The notes under the pieces were generated by a model. The model had not been told where the DNA came from and did no database searches. It saw only the letters and a list, made by a program, of their open reading frames with translations. The position numbers and the translations under genes are program-made. From Flavobacteriales bacterium (lineage in GTDB: Bacteria; Bacteroidota; Bacteroidia; Flavobacteriales_D; SKUL01), in contig SKUL01000049.1 in the NCBI GenBank assembly GCA_007129985.1, positions 1 through 6,504 on the forward strand: a stretch of DNA of 6,504 bases, in the 5' to 3' direction. Below, in pieces: positions 1 to 6,400 of this stretch (position 1 is the first letter of the stretch; each line of letters begins with the position of its first letter).

Positions 1-704
1 ACTCTCCCACGCTGGCCAATGTGGGCTACCAACAGGCCTTTTTCGCCGAAGGAGGTATTCCTACCCTGGAACTTCAGGTGATTGCACCCATCACCGAGGC
101 GCATGAAATGAACATGACCTTTGAAGAACTCACGGCAAGACTGTCTGAAGATGCTACCTACCGCGAGGCCTTTGACCGGGCCTATGGAGGAATTTCTGCG
201 GGCAATATCGCCAAGGCTTTATCGTCTTTCCAGCGCACGCTTATCAGTGGAAATTCTCCGTACGACCAGCATGTGTTCCAAGGCAAAGATGTGTTGAGTG
301 AGGCAGCGCTTCGGGGCATGGACTTGTTTTTCAGCGATGAAGCTTCCTGTGGAAATTGTCACAGCGGCCATCTTCTCAGCAATGAAGGATTTGAGAACAT
401 CGGTTTGTACCATGATTATCTCGATCCCGGCCGTATGCTGCTTACAGAACTACCCGAAGATGCAGGTCGGTTTAAGGTGCCCACGCTGCGCAATGTGGCG
501 CTTACGGCACCCTACATGCACGACGGCAGCATCGAAACGCTGGAAGAAGTTGTAGAGCACTTTAATCTCGGTGGAGTGGGGCATCCCAACCAAAGCGAAT
601 GGGTGCGTCCGTTGAACCTGAGTGAACAACAGCGCGCCGATTTGGTTGCGTTTTTGCACGCCTTGACGGATATGCGTTTTATCGAGAAATTTGATCAACC
701 CTGA
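1..704 (+). CDS. Di-heme cytochrome c peroxidase family protein, 5'-truncated
   Basis: This is the C-terminal part of a bacterial di-heme cytochrome c peroxidase (CCP/MauG superfamily). These periplasmic enzymes reduce H2O2 with electrons from small c-type cytochromes, or carry out related oxidations. The frame is open to the left edge: the codons before the GTG at 21 read SPTLAN, matching the family's conserved PTLxN segment, so that GTG is internal and the N-terminal heme domain lies outside the window. Visible landmarks are an LELQ...API...EM segment, a CGNCH heme-c motif at 348-362, a PTLRN segment and TAPYMHDG, whose Met codon at 516-518 is the expected axial ligand of the C-terminal, electron-transfer heme. 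After this comes the usual TLEEVVEHFNLGG motif. The stop codon (702-704) shares its A with the ATG of the next gene, which is also a peroxidase. The family assignment is firm; the physiological substrate cannot be read from the sequence. An MbnH-like di-heme oxidase role is an alternative. Confidence 0.93.
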   Translation, partial: SPTLANVGYQQAFFAEGGIPTLELQVIAPITEAHEMNMTFEELTARLSEDATYREAFDRAYGGISAGNIAKALSSFQRTLISGNSPYDQHVFQGKDVLSEAALRGMDLFFSDEASCGNCHSGHLLSNEGFENIGLYHDYLDPGRMLLTELPEDAGRFKVPTLRNVALTAPYMHDGSIETLEEVVEHFNLGGVGHPNQSEWVRPLNLSEQQRADLVAFLHALTDMRFIEKFDQP

Positions 705-706
705 TG
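702..706 (+). promoter_or_regulatory. TGATG stop/start overlap (translational coupling)
   Basis: The TGA of the first peroxidase gene (702-704) and the ATG of the second (704-706) share one base. There is no purine-rich ribosome-binding site just upstream. Termination-reinitiation coupling is the likely way the second gene is translated. This also fixes the start codon, because the hydrophobic signal peptide begins right after it. Confidence 0.7.
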
Positions 707-1834
707 CGAGCTCTGGTTTACATAGGAATGATACTGCTGCTGTTCAGTGTGCTGGCTTGCAAGCGCGACAAACCGGACCCTGATCCCATTGATCCGTCCA
801 CGCCTTCGGGTTGCAATACCTTTGATTACAGCAATACTACGCCCTATCAGCTCGATATTCCGCCGTTTATTCCGCCTATGAATATCCCAACCGACAACCC
901 GCTTACCCAGGAGGGCGTGGAACTAGGGCGTTTCCTTTTTTGGGATAAATCGCTGTCGTCAGACGGAAGTATTTCCTGCGGTAGCTGCCACTTGCCTGAG
1001 TTTGGTTTCTCAGACCCCAATACATTCAGCACGGGGGTAGGAGGAGCGATGGGTACGCGCACATCCATGGCGCTTGTGAACCTCGGTTGGGCCAATTTTT
1101 TCTTTTGGGACGGACGCGCGGCAACCCTCGAGGAGCAGGTATTTCACCCCATACTCGACCCCGTTGAGATGAATGAATCCGTGCAAAACGTGGTGCTGAA
1201 GGTGCAATCCAACCCCATGTACCCGCCCATGTTCGAAGCGGCTTTCGGAACGCAGTGTGTGGACAGTGCGCGCATCGCCCGATCGGTTGCCCAGTTTATG
1301 CGCACACTTGTTTCTTTCAGCTCCGATTTCGACAAGGCCTATTACGGAACCAGCGTAACATTTACACCTGAGCAGTGGAATGGATTGGAGCTGTTCCTCA
1401 AAGAAGGCGGCGATCCGGCCGACGGTCTCGGAGGTCAGTGGGGAGCAGATTGCTTTCACTGCCATGGGGGAAGTTTTACCTTCTTTACCGACCACGAATT
1501 GCACAACAACGGACTGGATTCCATTTTTGTAGACCCCGGCGCCTATGCCGTTACGGGCAACCCCATGCATCTCGGTCATTTCAAAACCCCTACCCTGCGA
1601 AACATCGCCAAAACAGGTCCGTACATGCACGACGGCCGTTTCGCCACCCTCGAAGATGTGGTTGAACACTACAACAGCGGCGGTGTGCCCTCGGCCACCA
1701 TTGACCCTTTTATGAAGTACACCCAGGGCGGGCTTCAGCTCAGCGACTACGACAAGTTTTGCCTCATTGAATTTCTCAACATGCTCACAGACGAGGAGTT
1801 TATGGAGAACCCCGCTTTTCAGGATCCGCATTGA
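704..1834 (+). CDS. Di-heme cytochrome c peroxidase, probable lipoprotein
   Basis: This is a complete 376-residue CCP/MauG-family protein, a normal length for the family. It starts with a short hydrophobic signal (residues 3-18) ending in VLAC, so Cys19 is a likely lipidation site. An Asp/Pro-rich tether (PDPDPIDP) follows, which suggests a membrane-anchored enzyme facing the periplasm or cell surface. The N-terminal heme domain has the typical LGRFLFWDKSLSSDG stretch and CGSCH (residues 92-96, bases 977-991). A FFFWDGRAATLEEQ segment comes next, then the second heme site CFHCH (residues 250-254, bases 1451-1465), TPTLRN, and TGPYMHDGR with Met308 as the expected axial ligand. Having Met here, where MauG itself has Tyr, favours a peroxidase-type or electron-transfer heme. 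The ATG overlaps the upstream stop by one base (TGATG) with no clear Shine-Dalgarno, so translation is probably coupled to the upstream paralogue. The exact substrate is unknown. Confidence 0.95.
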   Translation: MRALVYIGMILLLFSVLACKRDKPDPDPIDPSTPSGCNTFDYSNTTPYQLDIPPFIPPMNIPTDNPLTQEGVELGRFLFWDKSLSSDGSISCGSCHLPEFGFSDPNTFSTGVGGAMGTRTSMALVNLGWANFFFWDGRAATLEEQVFHPILDPVEMNESVQNVVLKVQSNPMYPPMFEAAFGTQCVDSARIARSVAQFMRTLVSFSSDFDKAYYGTSVTFTPEQWNGLELFLKEGGDPADGLGGQWGADCFHCHGGSFTFFTDHELHNNGLDSIFVDPGAYAVTGNPMHLGHFKTPTLRNIAKTGPYMHDGRFATLEDVVEHYNSGGVPSATIDPFMKYTQGGLQLSDYDKFCLIEFLNMLTDEEFMENPAFQDPH

Positions 1835-1937
1835 TGGGGGAAGTTTCAAATTTCAAAAACGGGATGTCAAGGCGTGATGTGGATTTCTGACCGAAATCAC
1901 GAATACAACATAGCGAGGAGTAGCTTAGACTTACCCA
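1835..1937. other. Convergent intergenic region
   Basis: These 103 bases separate the tail of the peroxidase gene from the tail of the YCF48-like gene, which converge. The region contains two adjacent copies of TTTCAAA (1844-1850 and 1851-1857) and one modest inverted repeat, listed separately. I see no ORF, no promoter-like element and no RNA gene in it. Confidence 0.7.
1879..1900. terminator. Weak hairpin, possible bidirectional terminator
   Basis: GATTTC (1882-1887) and GAAATC (1893-1898) form a perfect six-pair stem around the five-base loop TGACC. Two further pairs (1879-1880 with 1899-1900) are possible if G1881 is bulged. It lies between two convergent stop codons, where a shared terminator would be expected. 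No T-run follows on either strand and the stem is AT-rich, so it would be a poor intrinsic terminator. Its position is the main argument for it. Confidence 0.25.
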
Positions 1938-2189
1938 TCACTCCTGCACCACCACCTTCTTCACTACCGGCGTGTGGCCGGGGGTGTTGAGGTGCAGCAG
2001 GTACAAGCCCGCGGGGCCAAAGCGGCGCGCATCCAGGGTGTGGGTTTCGTGTGCGTATGGCAGTACCTCGCTGTACACCTGCTGCCCTGCCACGTTATAG
2101 ACCTTCAGCTCACTGCCGGGCAGTAGTGCGCTGCCGGTGAGGGTGAGGTAAGAGGAGGTGGGGTTGGGGTGGATGTTGAAGCTACCCAA
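1938..2189 (-). other. T9SS type A C-terminal sorting domain of the YCF48-like protein
   Basis: The last ~83 residues carry the hallmarks of the type A sorting domain (TIGR04183-like): an N-terminal PNP motif (residues 360-362), a middle KVYNVAGQQV strand, GLYLLHL, and a basic end KKVVVQE. This domain directs passage through the T9SS translocon and usually attachment to the cell surface. The DNA is GC-rich here, unlike the body of the gene. Confidence 0.9.
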
Positions 2190-3245
2190 ATTAAGGGGGG
2201 GCACCGCGCTGACAGTTCCCTCCAGCGGATTGGTCATTTTTATAATGCTGCCATTATTGGCGGGCATATAACATGTATCGGAATCTACACAGGAAATGGA
2301 AAGAGCAAGCCCTCCCGAGCCATCATTAAAAGAGTATTCAAAGGTATCCCAATTTTCACCTCCATCAACCGTCCACCACAAGTTATGAACGTCTAAAGTT
2401 GTGTTCGCTAGCCCCAAAGCAAAACCCACCGTTCTGCTCGGAAAGCAAAGTTCTTGTACGAAAGTGCAATTGTAATATTGGCTGTACCAGTTAACTCCAG
2501 CATCGTTAGTACGTAAAAAGTAAAAATTACTCCCACAATTTGCATCGAATTCGCGGATTATCGCAATACCAGTATCCCTATCAAAGAAATACATATCCCG
2601 TGGGGCACCAACATCCTCCGGAAAACTCACCTCCTCCCAAAATTGACCCAAATTATTTGACCTATACAATGGAGCGCCATGTCCATATCCTAATGAATAC
2701 ACGGTAGAGTCATTAACCACTTGTATTCTCGCACGACCGTAGACTGAACCTTCTTCTTCTACATTCATCCATGTTTCGCCACCATTGTAGGTGTAAAGGT
2801 AAGCAAAGCCAGGCCCATTAGCTGTGCCTACAAAACCTGTATCATTGTTTGCAAAGGCAACGGTTTTGAGTTGGAACGCAGGTGAAATAATGCTTGTATT
2901 CTGATACATCCAATTTTCACCGGCGTCAGTGGTCTTCATGATAGTTGCTCCCTCACCAACAGCATATCCCAAGCTATCGTTTACAAAAGTAACTTGGAAT
3001 AGATTTCGAAGAACTTCCGTTTTAGACCAGCTTTCACCGTAATCGGTTGATTTAATTATTGAACCGGTGCCCCAACCATAGCCTCCAACTGCTACTATGG
3101 TGCTGTTATTCAATATGGCTACGTGTCTTAAAGGATGTGAAACATTGGTAAGGTCGCTGCCAATTACTTGAAAATTCTGCCCATGACAATCTATTTGTAG
3201 ATAGACCAAAAAGCAGATTTTCAATGCACACCAAAACTCCTTCAT
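1938..3245 (-). CDS. Secreted YCF48/BNR-type beta-propeller protein with T9SS sorting domain
   Basis: This 435-residue protein is probably exported by Sec and then the type IX secretion system. Residues 1 to about 22 look like a signal peptide: Lys2, then a hydrophobic stretch from about Trp5 to Ile18, ending near CHG. The body carries six Asp-box motifs of the S/T-x-D-x-G-x-x-W kind, at about residues 66-73, 105-112, 152-159, 196-203, 246-253 and 292-299. With segments such as DSLGYAVGEGATIMKTTDAG this is typical of YCF48-like/BNR propellers. In that family the fold acts as a scaffold or binding module; no catalytic residues are evident. From about residue 353 a type A sorting domain follows (HPNPTSS ... 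KVYNVAGQQV ... GLYLLHLN ... KKVVVQE). The ATG lies 3 bases after the upstream gene's stop and has only an A-run before it. Codons for the last ~85 residues are much more GC-rich than the rest of the gene. The ligand or role is unknown. Confidence 0.9.
   Translation of the reverse strand: MKEFWCALKICFLVYLQIDCHGQNFQVIGSDLTNVSHPLRHVAILNNSTIVAVGGYGWGTGSIIKSTDYGESWSKTEVLRNLFQVTFVNDSLGYAVGEGATIMKTTDAGENWMYQNTSIISPAFQLKTVAFANNDTGFVGTANGPGFAYLYTYNGGETWMNVEEEGSVYGRARIQVVNDSTVYSLGYGHGAPLYRSNNLGQFWEEVSFPEDVGAPRDMYFFDRDTGIAIIREFDANCGSNFYFLRTNDAGVNWYSQYYNCTFVQELCFPSRTVGFALGLANTTLDVHNLWWTVDGGENWDTFEYSFNDGSGGLALSISCVDSDTCYMPANNGSIIKMTNPLEGTVSAVPPLNLGSFNIHPNPTSSYLTLTGSALLPGSELKVYNVAGQQVYSEVLPYAHETHTLDARRFGPAGLYLLHLNTPGHTPVVKKVVVQE
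2195..2201 (-). repeat. C7 homopolymer at propeller/sorting-domain junction
   Basis: The plus strand has seven consecutive G (2195-2201), read as CCCCCCC on the coding strand. It encodes Pro349-Pro350 and the first base of Leu351 in the linker just before the sorting domain. Slippage by one base here would remove the sorting domain from the protein. Whether the tract actually varies is unknown. Confidence 0.9.
2349..3050 (-). repeat. Six Asp-box (BNR/YCF48) propeller repeats
   Basis: Six motifs recur every 39-50 residues: STDYGESW, TTDAGENW, YNGGETW, SNNLGQFW, TNDAGVNW and TVDGGENW. Each is preceded by a strand pattern like F-x-N-D-S/T-x-G-x-A/V. The number and spacing fit a six- or seven-bladed propeller. 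The copies are diverged at the DNA level, so this is a protein repeat and not a recent tandem duplication. Confidence 0.88.
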
Positions 3246-3248
3246 TTT

Positions 3249-3494
3249 TTAGAGCTTTACAAATTTACTTGAAAGTACTCTCCCTTCATACTCGACACAT
3301 AATATATAAACACCAGATGGTAGATTCGGTGTGTTGATTTGGGTTCGGGAATTTTCTGGAAGTTGAAACTGAGAGATGTGGCGGCCATCGTATGAATAGA
3401 TGCTTACCAAAATTGGCCCACTTGAAGAAAAGGACTCAGTATCAACGTAAAATTGACCGCTGTTAGGATTAGGATAAATAAGAAGGCTTGCTGA
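3249..3494 (-). other. T9SS type A C-terminal sorting domain of the SBBP protein
   Basis: The last ~81 residues include YPNPNSGQF, a VSIYSYDGRHI strand, LPSGVYILCVE and the basic end SSKFVKL. This is the same domain family as in the neighbouring YCF48-like protein but clearly diverged from it and encoded by AT-rich DNA. The two sorting domains are therefore not a recent duplication of each other. Confidence 0.9.
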
Positions 3495-6400
3495 GTCATC
3501 TAACTCTTCAACGCTTACCACAGCGGTTAAAGGAGATAAACTAAAGCGAGAAACAAATGCATCACTTTTCTCACCAATACCATCTCCGGATAAGTTAAGC
3601 AAATCTGTGAAGTACGCGCCACCCATCGGATCGAACAATGGAAACGGTGAGGTCTGGTTAGTTCCAGAACTAAACGTTCGACCCGCAAGAAACAATTTAT
3701 CAGTAAATGTGGTGGCCAATCCATAGCCGTAGTCGAATGAGGTTCCACCAAAAAAACTTCCCCAAATCAAGCTTCGTGAGGGATTCAGTGCTACGATGAA
3801 TCCATCAGCTAAACCTTGGTTACTACTTTGAGAAAATAGCCCTGATATGCCCCCTGAGGTATTGGTTAGCCATTGAACATTGGTGCTTAAAGTATAACCC
3901 GTTATGTAAATTTGATCTGCCCAATCATATGCAACAGATAGGCAAGCATCATTGTTGGAACCTCCAAGATATGAGCCGAAGAGGAATGTGCCGTTTTCAG
4001 AAAATTCAGCTATAAATCCATCACCATGATGATCAGTGCTTCCGATTGGGGTTTGGCCGTCATCACCTCCGTATGAAGAGTTATTTGGCAAGGCGTTGAG
4101 TAGTGGTAATCCAGAGGCGCTTGTCGTAGCACCGACAATACAAATTTTTGAACCATCATTGTTTACAGCTATAGACTCTCCTTGATCCAAATCACTACCG
4201 CAGTACCATGAAGACCATACCAAATTATCATCATCCCCAAACTTTGCTATGAATCCATCCCCAAAATCCGATTGAGCATTTGAAACGAAATTTGGATTTA
4301 TCCCGAGAGTTGGTTCAGTATGCTCAGGGTTTTCCGGTTCAAAACGCGTTGCACCTGTGATATATTTGTTATTGTTTTGATCAATAGCAATGTCTGTTAT
4401 TCTGCAATAAGCTCTATGTCCAAATGTTGTGGACCAGAGGGGGTTGCCGCTACTGGATAGTTTCAGTATATTACCGGCTTTATTGGCGTAACTGTCTGTG
4501 TCTGCTTGCGGGTAAATCTGAATATTCAAGCCATTTATTTGGCCTATCCAATACCCCACGCAATATATGTTGTTTTCGTTGTCAACAGCTACTGATGTAA
4601 AAGTATTGAAGCTAAAAGGGCCGAAAGGAGTTGCCCATTCTCTTATTGCGCCTGCTGAATTAAGCTTTCCAACAAACCCACTGCTCCCCACATACGGTTG
4701 TAATTCATTTTCAACCGGGAAATCTGAGGAATTAGTAAAGCCACACATAATGATTTCATCATCAGACGTAATGGCAAGACCATTAATTCGGTCAACGCCG
4801 GTACCACCGTAAAAAGTAGCCCATTCGTTGTTTAAAGTTTCATGATTAAACTTGACTATGCACGCGTCCATGTTTAGTTCATACTCGAATTGTACAACCC
4901 CAGGGGTAACCGGAAAATTATCGCTTTGAGTCTCACCGCCAACGAATGCGTTACCCATGGCGTCGGTGGCTACAACGTTAAAGCGTTCCGAGTCTGAACC
5001 ACCATAATATGTGCTCCATTCCAGATTTCCATTGCTCGAGCTTGAGGCCACGGAAGAACCGCTTTTTGAAAGGCTAAGAATTAGTGGCTTTAGTATGTCA
5101 TACGAACCTAAACCAAGGACTACATAGTTTCCAGACATTGAAAACTCTGGTTTCCAAGAAAGCTGATTGTACGTTCCGTTGGTTAATACCTCTCTAGCAT
5201 AATCAGCTTCGTATCCAAATTTTCCAGTTTGTGTATGTACGATTATTGAATGTGGTGTCACTATTTCAATCGAATCGGCGCCTTCGTAACTCCATGCTAT
5301 ATCTTCTGGCTTGAACTGGGGCTTGCAAATAAGTGAATAACCCATCCCTGCTTCTTCATTCGTGATGGACATATCAATATCACGCCAGAGTCCAAGTACG
5401 AGAACTTGTTCATAAGAATGAATTCTTCTGTCGTCGAAATGAGAGAGGAAATAACTTTCGTAGTATCGCTTCTGATTAAATGGAACAATTTTCCTTGACT
5501 CAATCGGGTTCTTTGGTTTCATATCAACGCGAACAAGGGTGTCTATTGCATTGATAGAAATTGTTGTGTCCGAGTACCCGTCAAGCAAAAATTGATATAC
5601 ACTCTCATCTGAATTTCTAAAAACGTAAGAAATCCTGTCTGATAAAACATAACTTCTTGGGTAGTCACAGTCATTAATAAACAGTACATCAAATGCCGCG
5701 CTATGATCCGTCGTTGTAAGTTGGCCCTTATTTGGCTTTAAGTACTTGCTGGAAATGGAGGTTAGCGTGGAATAAGGGTTTATAATATCTCTCTCCACAT
5801 ACTTCACCGTATAATACGTCGTAGTTGAGTCATTGATTTCGCACTGGCCGGAAACAATAATATCCCCGTCATCGTCAATGGCCATATTGGTGGCGCGGTC
5901 GTTTTTATTGTAGGGGCTGTTGTAGGTAATTTCCCAGAGCAATGCGCCGGTGGTGTCGTACTTGAGGGTAAGATAGTCAGAGTTACTTACCACATAGCTG
6001 CTTCCTGTAAGGTAGAGGTAGCCGTCGGGGTGCCATTCCATGCTCTCGGCTGTATCGTCGCCGTTGTGAGAGCCGTTGTAGGTTTGGCTCCATACAAGGC
6101 TGCCGCTTGCGTTGTATTTGAGCAATACGGCATCATCGCCCTGCGCAGAAGTTCGCGTACTTCCGCACACATACACATCGCCGTTGGGTGCCACGCGCAC
6201 ACCGTAGCCGTGGTCGGCCTGTCCGCTGCCATCCCAGGTTTGTGTCCATTCAATATTCAGTTCGTCATCCAGCTTAATGAGCATCACATCCATACCGTTG
6301 GTCAGGCTGAGGGTGCTGCCCACAAGGTAGATGTTGCCGGAGTCGTCAATCACCATATCGCGCACCTCTTCAAATGCCACGGTGCTACCGCCGGATGACT

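Noticed and set aside
21..23. GTG as the start of the first peroxidase gene
   Set aside because: The frame is open to the window edge, the preceding residues match the family's PTLxN segment, and the N-terminal heme domain would be missing.
1010..1849. Long minus-strand ORF (279 codons) opposite the lipoprotein peroxidase gene
   Set aside because: It lies wholly antisense to a strongly supported di-heme peroxidase, its product shows no domain or signal, and its openness follows from the codon use of the real gene in GC-rich DNA.
1844..1857. Double TTTCAAA as a regulatory direct repeat
   Set aside because: It is a short AT-rich repeat just after a stop codon, between convergent genes, with no promoter near it. 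Chance is the simplest explanation.
3180..3245. Lipoprotein signal in the YCF48-like protein (Cys20)
   Set aside because: The residues before Cys20 are Q-I-D, without the small residue needed at -1 of a lipobox. An ordinary signal peptide plus T9SS sorting domain explains the N-terminus better.
6030..6398. Plus-strand ORF (122 codons) opposite the first SBBP propeller
   Set aside because: It is a shadow of the repeat-containing gene in its GC-rich part. The product (Ala/Val/His-rich) resembles no family and there is no ribosome-binding site.
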